Assembly (NCBI GenBank): GCA_024743315.1
Contig: JANSWU010000002.1
Coordinates: 310,001-374,000 of the forward strand
Reading direction: 5' to 3'
From: Hyphomonadaceae bacterium
GTDB taxonomy: Bacteria; Pseudomonadota; Alphaproteobacteria; Caulobacterales; Hyphomonadaceae
DNA length: 64,000 nucleotides
Shown: positions 1-11,344 of the stretch, one piece after another
How positions within the stretch are numbered: the first letter of the stretch is position 1
Layout of the letters: each line of letters starts with the position of its first letter
Translations under genes and position numbers: made by a program
The notes under the pieces: model-generated
Database searches by the model: none
Told to the model about the DNA's origin: nothing
What the model saw: the letters and a program-made list of their open reading frames with translations, nothing else

Positions 1-1
1 C

Positions 2-376
2 TGTGTCGGCGAGAGTTTTGCTCAACGCCAGCGCGGCGAAACCAAGGACACCGTGATCCGGATCCTGCGCAAATCACTTCCAACACTGGGATCGAGTGAT
101 TCCATAGTGGTTGCTTACGAACCCCTTTGGGCAATCGGAACCGGTCTGGTGCCGAGCGATGAAGAAATCGCCGAAGTGCATCAGGTTATTCGCGACCTTT
201 TGGTTGAACTCTACCAGGATCGAGGGGCTGACCTGCGCATCCTTTATGGCGGCTCGATGAAACCGAGCAATGCTGCTGAAATTCTGGCCATTAAAAACGT
301 CAATGGCGGCTTGATTGGAGGCGCGAGCTTGAAGGCAGCCGATTTCATGGCCATTTATGCTGCAGCGGTCGCATGA
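2..376 (+). CDS. tpiA: triosephosphate isomerase, C-terminal part (5' end outside window)
   Basis: Interconverts dihydroxyacetone phosphate and glyceraldehyde 3-phosphate in glycolysis. The frame is open from base 2 and enters on CVGES, the family CxGE motif, so the gene is cut by the window edge and not broken. The signature AYEPLWAIGTG follows at about 113-145 and holds the catalytic Glu (codon at 119-121). The phosphate-binding YGGSMKPSNA and the C-terminal GGLIGGASL loop are also present. About 124 of the usual ~250 residues are visible. secG follows in the same direction, the common alphaproteobacterial tpiA-secG-pyrG order. Confidence 0.97.
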   Translation, partial: CVGESFAQRQRGETKDTVIRILRKSLPTLGSSDSIVVAYEPLWAIGTGLVPSDEEIAEVHQVIRDLLVELYQDRGADLRILYGGSMKPSNAAEILAIKNVNGGLIGGASLKAADFMAIYAAAVA

Positions 377-461
377 ACTGTGCTAAACCGACTGACGGAG
401 AGGGGTTGGCGGGCTGCAAAGAACCGCGTAAGCCCCGCGGCTTGAGATTCAGGGATCTGAC

Positions 462-914
462 ATGACCAACGTAATTCTTGTCGCACACATTCTGGTATCC
501 ATTGTCCTCGTCGTTGTGGTGCTGATGCAGCGCTCAGAAGGCGGCGCGCTCGGCATCGGTGGCGGCGGTGGTGGCGGCGGCGGTCTGATGACAGGCTCCG
601 GTGTGACTGGCGCCCTTGTGCGCACGACGATTATCTTCGGCGCGATTTTCTTCATCTCTAGTCTGACCCTGACGACGATTGCGACGCATGAGAATGCAGA
701 TGGTCGAACCGATGTGCAGCGCGAACTCGAAAACAGTGTGACCCAGCCAACCGACACGGATGAGAATGCGCTGGACAATTTCGACGACATTTTGAGCGGC
801 GAAGGCAGCTTGCTGGATGATCCTTTGGCGGTGACTCCCTCCGAGCGCTCGGACACGCCCGAGCCTGCACCGGCTGATGAAGATCCGCTCGCATCTGAAG
901 CAGACCCGCAATAA
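462..914 (+). CDS. secG: preprotein translocase subunit SecG
   Basis: Small inner-membrane subunit of the SecYEG channel. The 150-residue protein has two predicted membrane helices (about residues 4-22 and 51-74) joined by a loop with an uninterrupted run of glycines (about 33-41) ending in LMTGSG, typical of SecG. The tail after about residue 80 is acidic and rich in Pro, Ser and Asp, and is probably disordered and cytoplasmic or periplasmic. The tail is longer than in E. coli SecG (110 residues) but common in alphaproteobacteria. It lies between tpiA and pyrG. Only the N-terminal half is recognisable; the tail has no assigned function. Confidence 0.93.
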   Translation: MTNVILVAHILVSIVLVVVVLMQRSEGGALGIGGGGGGGGGLMTGSGVTGALVRTTIIFGAIFFISSLTLTTIATHENADGRTDVQRELENSVTQPTDTDENALDNFDDILSGEGSLLDDPLAVTPSERSDTPEPAPADEDPLASEADPQ

Positions 915-934
915 TTCACAAAAACCCTGACTAG

Positions 935-2611
<1,677 letters not shown>

Positions 2612-2656
2612 TCCGAGAAGGCTGTTCGAATTGAGGTATTCAGGTACAAGACGCCC

Positions 2657-3169
2657 ATGTATTTGATCTTCATGGGGGTTTCGGGGTGTGGGAAGTCGAC
2701 CTATGCGCGGCTGACCTCAGAGGCTTTTGAACTGCCATATTTCGAAGCCGACGATTATCATCCTGAAGCAAATGTTGCGAAAATGTCCGCGGGTCACGCC
2801 CTGAGCGACCAGGATCGTGTCGCGTGGCTCGAAAACTTATGTGCGGCCATCCTCGAGAGCGGGGCTGCGCGCGCCGTCGTGACCTGTTCCGCGTTGACGC
2901 CGTTTGTTCGGGCGACGCTCGACACCAATCTGCCCAAGTCCCCTGTCTATCTGCATTTGCAGGCGCCAGAACAGCTGATCCGAGGCCGCATGGAAACGCG
3001 CGAAGGGCATTTCATGCCCTCATCGCTTTTGACTTCGCAATTTGACGCGCTGACGGTGCCTGACTCTGCGATTCAGATCGCCAATGAGGGAGACATCGCG
3101 GATGTGTTCGACCGGATCCGACCTATCGTCGAGGTTTTGCTGACGCGCTCAGAAGACGAGCGACAGTAA
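2657..3169 (+). CDS. gntK: gluconokinase, GntK/AroK-like kinase
   Basis: Phosphorylates gluconate with ATP to 6-phosphogluconate for the Entner-Doudoroff or pentose phosphate routes. The 170-residue P-loop protein opens with MGVSGCGKSTYAR (Walker A). It then shows the gluconokinase segment EADDYHPEANVAKMSAGHAL and the lid motif GHFMPSSLLTSQFDAL. Length fits the family. The 3' end runs into the 3' end of the convergent gluconate permease gene (21-base overlap), a context that supports the substrate assignment. Confidence 0.93.
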   Translation: MYLIFMGVSGCGKSTYARLTSEAFELPYFEADDYHPEANVAKMSAGHALSDQDRVAWLENLCAAILESGAARAVVTCSALTPFVRATLDTNLPKSPVYLHLQAPEQLIRGRMETREGHFMPSSLLTSQFDALTVPDSAIQIANEGDIADVFDRIRPIVEVLLTRSEDERQ

Positions 3170-4486
3170 CAGCGCCACAAGGAAGCCGGTTGTTCCAACA
3201 AGGGTCGAAATCACAGTCCAGGATTTTAGCGTATCGGACACGGATAGGTTTAGATATCGGTTGACCAGCCAAAACCCTGAATCATTGACATGCGAGAGCA
3301 CGGTCGCGCCGCCTGCAATTGCAATCACAGTGAGCGCCCGGTCAAAATCGGAAATATCCGCGACTTGCAGCAGGGGCGCTGTAAATCCGGCAGCGGTGAT
3401 CATCGCGACCGTGGCCGAGCCCTGAACGACCCGCACAAGTGCGGCGATGAGGAAGGCGAAGATCAACACGGAGATATTCATCGCGGCGGCCATCTCGGCA
3501 ATCCGAGCGCCAGCCTCTGAATCGATCAGGACTTGTTTGAAGGCGCCCCCTGCACCCGTCACGAGAACAACTGCGCCGGCCGGCTCCAGAGCTTTCATCG
3601 AGGCTGTGTTCAAGTCGCTGGCGGCGAGGCCAAGCGCGCGATTGGCATAGACGTAGTAGAGCGTGAGGCTGATCAGCAGCGCCACGAAGGGATGCGAGAT
3701 GAAGCTGATGGCGCCCGGCACATGGGCCTCTCCGAGCGTGAGTTTGAGGATGGTTCCGCTGGCGACCAGGACGATTGGTAGCGCTAATGCGACGATTGCG
3801 GCAGACAGGCCGACGGATGCGGTCGTGTCCGCGGTGGGTGCATGGTCTGGCGCGTCGACTATGATCTCTTCGGCATAGCGCATCTGCGCAAAAAGCGGCC
3901 CGCCCAGGGCGACAGCAGGGATGGCGGCGATCAGGCCAGCGACGATAACGAGGCCGAGATCCGCATCAAGTAGAGCCGCCACAGCAATCGGGCCCGGGGT
4001 CGGGGGGATGAAGGCATGCGCTGCAGCTAAACCCGCGAGGAGCGGGCCGGCGACGTAGAGCGATGCGCGCCGGAGGGCTCGCGCCAAGCGCAGGACGAGC
4101 GGAATGAGGATGACCAATGCGACGTCGAAAAAGACCGGAATTGCGACCAAGGTGCCGAGGAGGCTCATCTTCCAGGGCACCGACCGCTGCGACCCAGCGG
4201 CGAGGCGGTCAGCAATACTTTGAATGCCCCCAGAGCGTTCAAGAATGGCGCCGAGAATGGCGCCAAGTCCGACCACGACTGCGATGAAACCGAGCACACC
4301 CCCCATGCCATTTTGGATCGAGGCGATGACCTCCGTGGGGGACAGGCCAAGCAACAGACCGGTCGACAGGGCCACCAGGATCAGCGCGAAGAAAGGCGGC
4401 ACCTTGGCTTTCAGGACCAGGCCCAACAAACTGCCGACGGCCAGAATCAATGTGAAGAAAATGAAAGCTGGATCTGACTGTGACAT
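3149..4486 (-). CDS. GntP-family gluconate:H+ symporter
   Basis: Inner-membrane permease of the GntP/CitMHS-like superfamily, very probably importing gluconate given the convergent gluconokinase. The 445-residue chain is almost entirely hydrophobic, with about 12-14 predicted helices. It contains family-typical stretches such as HAFIPPTPGPIAVAALL and a late QGSATVAMITAAG segment. The start at 4486 (MSQSDPAF) is chosen over the upstream ATG at 4510 because a GGGGAGGA ribosome site sits just before it. The 3' end overlaps gntK by 21 bases on the opposite strand. Substrate specificity is inferred from context. Confidence 0.9.
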   Translation of the reverse strand: MSQSDPAFIFFTLILAVGSLLGLVLKAKVPPFFALILVALSTGLLLGLSPTEVIASIQNGMGGVLGFIAVVVGLGAILGAILERSGGIQSIADRLAAGSQRSVPWKMSLLGTLVAIPVFFDVALVILIPLVLRLARALRRASLYVAGPLLAGLAAAHAFIPPTPGPIAVAALLDADLGLVIVAGLIAAIPAVALGGPLFAQMRYAEEIIVDAPDHAPTADTTASVGLSAAIVALALPIVLVASGTILKLTLGEAHVPGAISFISHPFVALLISLTLYYVYANRALGLAASDLNTASMKALEPAGAVVLVTGAGGAFKQVLIDSEAGARIAEMAAAMNISVLIFAFLIAALVRVVQGSATVAMITAAGFTAPLLQVADISDFDRALTVIAIAGGATVLSHVNDSGFWLVNRYLNLSVSDTLKSWTVISTLVGTTGFLVALLLSLVF

Positions 4487-4670
4487 GGCATCCTCCCCAG
4501 GCCCTGTCATTCTATGTGCGGTCAGTTGCGACTCTTCACGATGGAGATGACAGCAAGATGCCTTTGGCCTATCGGCTCTCGGAGAAGGCGTCCAGATGGA
4601 TTGTCAGCGGTGTCATTTATTCGGTTGAGAGGTGGTGTTCGGCAATCTGATAATCACTTCAATCCCCCCC

Positions 4671-4699
4671 TTGCACGGGCAGGGTCGGTCCTGTATACG
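4671..4699 (+). promoter_or_regulatory. candidate sigma-70-type promoter of rpmF
   Basis: TTGCAC at 4671-4676 and TATACG at 4694-4699 are separated by exactly 17 bases. They lie about 57 bases upstream of the rpmF start, in the 269-base gap between the divergent gntP-type permease and rpmF. The match is by eye to the general housekeeping consensus, and no transcript start is known. Confidence 0.45.
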
Positions 4700-4755
4700 C
4701 GCGGTTTGATTTTAACGGGGCCCCGATGGCCTCATGACCGATTTGGAACGAGACC

Positions 4756-4938
4756 ATGGCAGTCCCTAAGAGTAAAGTGACCAAGTCACGCCGAGGCATG
4801 CGGCGTTCGCATGACCGCCTGAAAGGCAACACCTACATCGAAGATCAGGAGTCCGGCGAGCTTCGTCGCCCGCACCATATCGATCTGAAAAGCGGTATGT
4901 ATCGTGGTCGCCAGATCCTCGAGCCGACCGAAGACTAA
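4756..4938 (+). CDS. rpmF: 50S ribosomal protein L32
   Basis: Component of the large ribosomal subunit. The 60-residue basic protein starts [20 protein letters not shown], the invariant L32 N-terminus. The alphaproteobacterial form lacks the zinc-binding cysteines. An intrinsic terminator follows 27 bases after the stop, so rpmF appears monocistronic here. In many alphaproteobacteria plsX and fabH follow rpmF; they do not here. Confidence 0.97.
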   Translation: MAVPKSKVTKSRRGMRRSHDRLKGNTYIEDQESGELRRPHHIDLKSGMYRGRQILEPTED

Positions 4939-4965
4939 GGTTGGATTTCCGCTGGAATTGAAAAA

Positions 4966-4990
4966 CCCTCGCTGACGGCGAGGGTTTTTT
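4966..4990 (+). terminator. intrinsic terminator of rpmF
   Basis: Perfect 7-bp stem CCCTCGC (4966-4972) / GCGAGGG (4978-4984), loop TGACG, followed directly by TTTTTT (4985-4990). It sits 27 bases after the rpmF stop. A run of A before the stem also pairs with the T tract, so it may act in both directions. Confidence 0.9.
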
Positions 4991-5079
4991 CGTTCGTGGT
5001 CAAAGAAAACGCTAAAGCGAATTAACCACAGACAATCACTCGATCCGGTGTGACAGCATGCAGAAAGCAACTGAAAGAC

Positions 5080-6625
<1,546 letters not shown>

Positions 6626-6636
6626 TTGGACCCGGA

Positions 6637-6692
6637 GAATCACCCGCGGTTCGCTGGAGTCTTAATAAGCCTTTAACCACATTGAGAGAGTC
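6637..6692. other. cluster of three GANTC (CcrM-type methylation) sites before ftsB
   Basis: GAATC at 6637-6641, GAGTC at 6657-6661 and GAGTC at 6688-6692: three GANTC sites in 56 bases, against roughly one per 256 bases by chance. In Caulobacter-like bacteria CcrM methylates GANTC and GcrA reads it at cell-cycle promoters. That this applies here is inference. Confidence 0.5.
6662..6676 (+). promoter_or_regulatory. CtrA-type box (TTAA-N7-TTAA) before ftsB
   Basis: TTAA (6662-6665), a 7-base spacer, then TTAACC (6673-6678): a perfect match to the full CtrA recognition sequence known from Caulobacter. It lies 43 bases upstream of the ftsB start in the 94-base eno-ftsB gap. It was the only perfect full site found among the intergenic regions checked by eye. 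Confidence 0.55.
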
Positions 6693-6719
6693 TATCCTGA
6701 GTAGAAGGATCTCTCTTGC

Positions 6720-7028
6720 ATGACGTCTAAATGGGCTGCGGGCGCAATGTCCCTTACAGTTGCCTATTTTGCCTACCACGCCTTTGCGGGGGAGCAGGGG
6801 CTTGGCCAATGGACGGACAAGCAGACCGAACTGGCCGAGAAAAAAGCCATTCTGAAGGCGCTGGAAGCGGAAAATGTTGCACTGCAAAAAGACATAGCTC
6901 GGCTGACTCCGGGGCAAATTGACCCCGACCTTGTGGAATACCTCGCAAGACGCGATCTGGGTTTCGTATATCCCGGTGAACTCGTTCTGGTTGACCGCGC
7001 TGTCAAAGATGCAGAAATGCATAACTGA
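6720..7028 (+). CDS. ftsB: FtsB/DivIC septum formation initiator family protein
   Basis: Bitopic division protein that in other bacteria bridges FtsL and FtsQ at the septum. The 102-residue protein has one N-terminal membrane helix (about residues 5-22), a coiled-coil stretch rich in Glu, Lys and Leu (about 35-62), and the family motif DPDLVEYLARRDLGFVYPGE near the end. Position between eno and pdhA is the conserved alphaproteobacterial place for this gene. A CtrA-type box and GANTC cluster upstream suggest cell-cycle control. Confidence 0.88.
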   Translation: MTSKWAAGAMSLTVAYFAYHAFAGEQGLGQWTDKQTELAEKKAILKALEAENVALQKDIARLTPGQIDPDLVEYLARRDLGFVYPGELVLVDRAVKDAEMHN

Positions 7029-7093
7029 TAAGACTCGACCTTGCGTCAGTCATCTGCCTATTAAGTGCAAAAATACCACATTAGGGAGCCAAA

Positions 7094-8104
7094 ATGGCCA
7101 AAGCCACGACCCCCAAGCGCAAGAGCTCTCCAAAGCTCAAGAAGGATGAAGCGCTCAAATATTATCGCGATATGCTGCTCATTCGCCGGTTTGAAGAGCG
7201 CGCAGGTCAGCTTTACGGCATGGGAAAAATTGCCGGTTTCTGCCACCTCTATATTGGTCAGGAAGCCGTCGTCACCGGGATGCAGGCTTGTCTCAAAGAT
7301 GGCGATCAGGTCATCACCGGCTATCGTGATCATGGCCATATGCTCGCTTGCGACATGGACCCAAAAGGCGTGATGGCGGAACTGACTGGACGCGAAGGTG
7401 GCTATTCGCGCGGCAAGGGCGGTTCCATGCACATGTTCAGCCGCGAGAAGAACTTCTTTGGTGGTCACGGTATTGTCGGCGCGCAGGTGCCGATCGGGAC
7501 CGGGCTGGCTTTCTCCAATAAGTATCTCGGCAAGGATAATGTCTGCCTGGCTTATTTCGGCGATGGCGCGGCCAATCAGGGCCAGGTTTATGAGGCGTTT
7601 AATATGGCCTCGCTGTGGGACTTGCCGGTCGTCTATGTAATCGAAAACAATATGTATGCGATGGGCACCAGCGTGTATCGCCACGCCTCTGAAACCGAGC
7701 TGTTCAAGCGCGGCATCTCGTTCGAGATCGAAGGCGAAGAGGTCGACGGCATGGACGTCTACGCGGTCAAAAAGGCTGGCGAAAAAGCGGTCAAATATGC
7801 TCGCTCCGGCAAAGGCCCGTACATTCTCGAAATGAAGACCTATCGCTATCGCGGTCACTCCATGTCGGACCCGGCCAAATATCGAAAACGCGAAGAAGTC
7901 GATGATATTCGCAGTCACAAGGACCCGATCGATGGCTTGAAAGGCCAGATTGTCGAACAGGGCATCGCGTCTGAAGAAGATCTCAAAGCCATCGACAAGG
8001 AGATCCGCGCCATCGTTAAGGATGCGGCCGACTTCTCGCTGGAAAGCCCCGAGCCGGATCCGGCTGAACTGTGGACTGACGTGCTGCTACCGGTGGAGGC
8101 GTAA
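7094..8104 (+). CDS. pdhA: pyruvate dehydrogenase E1 component, alpha subunit
   Basis: Thiamine-diphosphate-dependent decarboxylation of pyruvate, as the alpha half of an alpha2-beta2 E1. The 336-residue protein carries the ThDP motif GDGAANQG...ENN (about residues 157-186). It also has the phosphorylation-loop-like [15 protein letters not shown] segment known from this family. An AGGGAG ribosome site precedes the ATG by 5 bases. The basic Lys-rich N-terminus (about 18 residues) is typical of proteobacterial pdhA. pdhB starts two bases after the stop, so the pair is surely co-translated. Confidence 0.97.
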   Translation: MAKATTPKRKSSPKLKKDEALKYYRDMLLIRRFEERAGQLYGMGKIAGFCHLYIGQEAVVTGMQACLKDGDQVITGYRDHGHMLACDMDPKGVMAELTGREGGYSRGKGGSMHMFSREKNFFGGHGIVGAQVPIGTGLAFSNKYLGKDNVCLAYFGDGAANQGQVYEAFNMASLWDLPVVYVIENNMYAMGTSVYRHASETELFKRGISFEIEGEEVDGMDVYAVKKAGEKAVKYARSGKGPYILEMKTYRYRGHSMSDPAKYRKREEVDDIRSHKDPIDGLKGQIVEQGIASEEDLKAIDKEIRAIVKDAADFSLESPEPDPAELWTDVLLPVEA

Positions 8105-8106
8105 TC

Positions 8107-9498
8107 ATGGCGGTTGATATTCTGATGCCAGCTCTGAGCCCAACCATGGAAGAGGGCACGCTCGCCAAATGGCTGAAGGGCGAGGGCGACAAGGTCGAGG
8201 CCGGCGATATTATTGCCGAAATCGAAACCGATAAAGCGACGATGGAAGTCGAAGCCGTCGATGAGGGCACGCTCGCCAAGATCCTCATCCCGGAAGGCAC
8301 CGAAGGTGTGAAAGTGAATGCCGTGATCGCGGTGCTCTCCGAAGACGGTGAAGACGCAAGTGCCGTGACGGCCTCTGCGCCAACACAGTCAGCTGAGGCT
8401 GAAGTGGAAAAGGTGACACCAGTCGCCGAACCCGAAGTCCTGGAAGCGCAAGCCGCCGCCGATGCGCCTGCCGCTACCATGCTGACCAATCCTGATATTC
8501 CGGAAGGCACGACTTACACAAAAACCGTGCTGCGCGACGCCTTGCGCGATGCCATGGCCGAGGAAATGCGCCGCGATGAGACCGTCTTTGTGATGGGCGA
8601 AGAGGTGGCTGAGTATCAAGGCGCCTATAAAGTCACCCGCGAATTGCTGCAGGAATTTGGCGCCCGCCGTGTCGTCGATACGCCAATCACAGAGCATGGG
8701 TTTGCCGGCCTCGGGGTTGGCGCGGCCTTTGGTGGACTTCGCCCCATCGTTGAATTCATGACTTTCAATTTCGCCATGCAGGCGATCGACCATATCATCA
8801 ATTCCGCGGCCAAGACGTTGTATATGTCAGGCGGCCAGATGGGGTGTCCGATCGTTTTCCGTGGACCGAATGCCGCTGCCGCTCGGGTCGGCGCCCAGCA
8901 CTCACAAGACTATGCCGCTTGGTACGGACATGTGCCGGGCTTGAAAGTCGTCGCGCCTTGGGACGCCGGCTCAGCCAAGGCCTTGCTCAAATCGGCGATC
9001 CGCGATCCCAATCCGGTCGTCTTCCTCGAGCATGAATTGCTCTACGGGCTCGAATTCGATGTCCCGGATCTTGAAGATTACACGCTGCCAATCGGGAAAG
9101 CCGCCGTCATTCGAGAAGGCACGGACGTTACGCTGGTTGGCTATTCCCGGATGGTCGGATTCTCCATGGACGCCGCTGATAAGCTCGCTGAGCAAGGCAT
9201 CTCGGCGGAGGTCATCGACCTGCGCTCGATCCGTCCACTCGACATGGACACCATCGTGGAAAGCGTCAAGAAAACCAATCGCCTGGTGACGGCTGAAGAA
9301 GGCTGGAAACATATGGGCGTTGGCGGTGAGATCGCTGCGGGTGTCACCGAGCATGCGTTTGATTATCTCGATGCGCCGCCGCTGCGCGTGACGCAGAAAG
9401 ACGTTCCACTGCCTTATGCGGGCAATCTCGAAGCGATGAGCCTGCCAAATGCGGAAGACATTGTGGCCGCGGCGAAAGCGGTCTGTGAGGGGATGTAG
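8107..9498 (+). CDS. pdhB: pyruvate dehydrogenase E1 component, beta subunit with N-terminal lipoyl domain
   Basis: Beta half of E1. The 463-residue chain has an N-terminal lipoyl domain (about residues 1-78; lipoyl-lysine in ETDKATMEV), an Ala/Glu/Pro-rich linker (about 80-130), then the transketolase-like pyrimidine-binding and C-terminal domains ([10 protein letters not shown]...[15 protein letters not shown]-like region, [14 protein letters not shown]). A lipoyl domain on E1-beta is a hallmark of alphaproteobacterial PDH. Its DNA is nearly the same as the lipoyl domain of pdhC, with a 33-base identical run at 8236-8268 and 10121-10153. Confidence 0.97.
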   Translation: MAVDILMPALSPTMEEGTLAKWLKGEGDKVEAGDIIAEIETDKATMEVEAVDEGTLAKILIPEGTEGVKVNAVIAVLSEDGEDASAVTASAPTQSAEAEVEKVTPVAEPEVLEAQAAADAPAATMLTNPDIPEGTTYTKTVLRDALRDAMAEEMRRDETVFVMGEEVAEYQGAYKVTRELLQEFGARRVVDTPITEHGFAGLGVGAAFGGLRPIVEFMTFNFAMQAIDHIINSAAKTLYMSGGQMGCPIVFRGPNAAAARVGAQHSQDYAAWYGHVPGLKVVAPWDAGSAKALLKSAIRDPNPVVFLEHELLYGLEFDVPDLEDYTLPIGKAAVIREGTDVTLVGYSRMVGFSMDAADKLAEQGISAEVIDLRSIRPLDMDTIVESVKKTNRLVTAEEGWKHMGVGGEIAAGVTEHAFDYLDAPPLRVTQKDVPLPYAGNLEAMSLPNAEDIVAAAKAVCEGM

Positions 9499-9508
9499 GG
9501 AGGACAGA

Positions 9509-9979
9509 ATGAAGAAAGCAATCTCTGCGCTCAGTGTCGGATTGTTAGCAGCTGCTGGCTGCGTGCATGTGAACGTCACCGAGGATGTCTACGCCGATGA
9601 GTTCGAAATCTACGATCCGGATGTTGCAGCAATCGAGGCGGTGGTCCTCGACTATTTCGACGGCCAGGGCGAAGCCAGCCTCGAACGCTTGCAGCGCGCC
9701 TTTCATCCGGATTCCTCCATGTTTGGAGTGATGACCACCGAAGACGGCGACGAATACCTTCGGGTGTGGCCGAAAATGAGCGAAGTGATCGAGAACTGGG
9801 CGGCGAATGAAAACCCACCCGGCGCTGGTCGCGATGGCCAGGTTTTGAGCATTGAAGTGGTCGATGAGCGCCTCGCTGTTGTCACCTTTCGCTATGCCGA
9901 TCGCTTCTATGACGCCTTCACCATGGTGAAGCTGGATGGCGAATGGAAAATCGCCGCCAAGACTTTTGTTCGACAGTAA
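9509..9979 (+). CDS. NTF2-like lipoprotein inside the PDH operon
   Basis: Unassigned function. The start at 9509 follows a GGGAGGA ribosome site. The 156-residue product begins with a lipoprotein signal peptide (MKKAISALSV, lipobox AAAGC at about 14-18). The mature part (VLDYFDGQGEASLERLQRAF near the start, FRYADRFYDAFTMVKLDGEW near the end) resembles the SnoaL/lumazine-binding-like NTF2 superfamily, which are small cone-shaped ligand-binding or enzymatic domains. It lies between pdhB and pdhC in the same direction with 10- and 12-base gaps, so it is very likely in the same transcript. An envelope lipoprotein there is unexpected. Family assignment is by pattern only. Confidence 0.8.
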   Translation: MKKAISALSVGLLAAAGCVHVNVTEDVYADEFEIYDPDVAAIEAVVLDYFDGQGEASLERLQRAFHPDSSMFGVMTTEDGDEYLRVWPKMSEVIENWAANENPPGAGRDGQVLSIEVVDERLAVVTFRYADRFYDAFTMVKLDGEWKIAAKTFVRQ

Positions 9980-9991
9980 GGGGCGAACGCA

Positions 9992-11332
9992 ATGTCCATT
10001 AATATTACAATGCCCGCGCTCAGCCCGACCATGGAAGAAGGCACGCTCGCCAAGTGGAATGTGAAACCGGGCGACACGGTCGAGGCCGGCGACATCATTG
10101 CCGAGATCGAAACCGACAAGGCGACGATGGAAGTCGAAGCCGTCGATGAGGGCGTTGTGGCGCAGATCCTGGTCGATGAAGGCACTGAAGGCGTCAAAGT
10201 GAATGCGATCATTGCGGTGCTGGCGGAGGAGGGAGAGGATGCTGGAAACATCTCGCTCACTCCCGCGGCGGCGGGAGCCTCGGACAGTAAAGCGCCAGAA
10301 TCTGAGGCACCAACCGAACCGGATCCCCGCCTGCGCGGGGATGAGCGAACAGACGAACCCAAACAAGTCGCCTCCACCCCCGTCACCATGCCGTCCCTCG
10401 GCGCAGGCGATGACCGGATTAAGGCGAGCCCATTGGCGCGCCGGATCGCGGCGCTGAAAGGTGTCGATCTCAACGCACTGAAGGGCAAAGGGTCAGGACC
10501 TCACGGCCGGATCGTCAAAAAGGATGTCGAGAACGCGCAGCCCGGCGCTGCGGCGGCCACACCAGCGGCGGGTGCCTCGGCGCCAACGTCTCCGGATGGT
10601 CTGATCCTGCCGCAAATCCTTGATGACCGGGTCTATGCCCCAGATAGCTACCGGCTCGAGCCGCTTGATGGCATGCGCAAGACTGTGGCACGTCGCCTGA
10701 CCCAAAGCTTCATGCAGGTGCCGCATTTCCCGCTCAACGTGGACATCAAGCTCGACAAGCTGCTGGCCGCCCGCAAAGGCATCAATGAGGCCGCACCAGA
10801 AGGCGTCAAAGTCTCGGTCAATGACATGCTGATCAAGGCCTCAGCCATGGCGCTGATGGCCGAGCCCGATTGCAATGCCAGCTTCTCGGACAAGGGCATC
10901 GCCTATCACAATGGCGCGCACATTTCGGTGGCGGTGGCGATTGATGGCGGCCTGATCACGCCGGTGATCCGCGACGCCGAGAAAAAAGGCCTGGCCGAGA
11001 TTTCGATCGAGATGAAAGATCTCGCGACCCGGGCGCGTGAGCGCAAGCTGAAACCGCAGGAATATATGGGCGGCACATTCTCGATCTCGAACCTTGGCAT
11101 GTTCGGGATCAAGTCTTTCGCCTCAATCATCAACCCGCCAGAAGGCATGATCCTGTCGGTCGGCGCCGGCGAGAAACAGCCAGTGGTGGGCGCCGATGGA
11201 CAGCTGACGACGGCAACCTTGATGGGCGTTACCCTGACCTGCGATCACCGCGTGATTGGCGGTGCCGAGGGCGCGCGCTGGTTGCAAGCGTTCAAACGCT
11301 ATGTTGAAACGCCTGAAAGCATGCTGCTTTAA
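9992..11332 (+). CDS. pdhC: dihydrolipoamide acetyltransferase (E2) of pyruvate dehydrogenase
   Basis: Transfers acetyl groups from E1 to CoA and forms the core of the complex. The 446-residue protein has one lipoyl domain (1-78; lipoyl-Lys in [10 protein letters not shown]), a linker (80-145), a peripheral subunit-binding domain ([20 protein letters not shown], about 147-180) and the catalytic acyltransferase domain (about 215-446). The active-site motif reads DHRVIGG where the family consensus is DHRxxDG: His is kept, but Asp is Gly. The linker contains a palindromic DNA repeat element (10254-10347) read in frame. GAAGG-like spacing of 12 bases separates it from the lipoprotein gene. Confidence 0.96.
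   Translation: MSINITMPALSPTMEEGTLAKWNVKPGDTVEAGDIIAEIETDKATMEVEAVDEGVVAQILVDEGTEGVKVNAIIAVLAEEGEDAGNISLTPAAAGASDSKAPESEAPTEPDPRLRGDERTDEPKQVASTPVTMPSLGAGDDRIKASPLARRIAALKGVDLNALKGKGSGPHGRIVKKDVENAQPGAAAATPAAGASAPTSPDGLILPQILDDRVYAPDSYRLEPLDGMRKTVARRLTQSFMQVPHFPLNVDIKLDKLLAARKGINEAAPEGVKVSVNDMLIKASAMALMAEPDCNASFSDKGIAYHNGAHISVAVAIDGGLITPVIRDAEKKGLAEISIEMKDLATRARERKLKPQEYMGGTFSISNLGMFGIKSFASIINPPEGMILSVGAGEKQPVVGADGQLTTATLMGVTLTCDHRVIGGAEGARWLQAFKRYVETPESMLL
10254..10347 (+). repeat. palindromic repeat element inserted in frame in pdhC
   Basis: The right arm (10322-10347) matches exactly the 26-base right arm of the intergenic copy at 29665-29690 and contains CCCCGCCTGCGCGGGG. The left arm (10254-10279) is a degenerate inverted partner that keeps CGCTCA and the CCCGC...GCGGG core. 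The spacer is 42 bases. In pdhC it is read as linker residues about 88-118, including PDPRLRGDE. In the +3 frame it gives PRRREPR...RIPACAGM, a translation typical of dispersed proteobacterial palindromic repeats. Confidence 0.85.
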
Positions 11333-11344
11333 GGGCGCGCTGCG

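Noticed and set aside
7061-7918. A 285-codon minus-strand open frame opposite pdhA
   Set aside because: Antisense to conserved pdhA; no ribosome site or recognisable protein.
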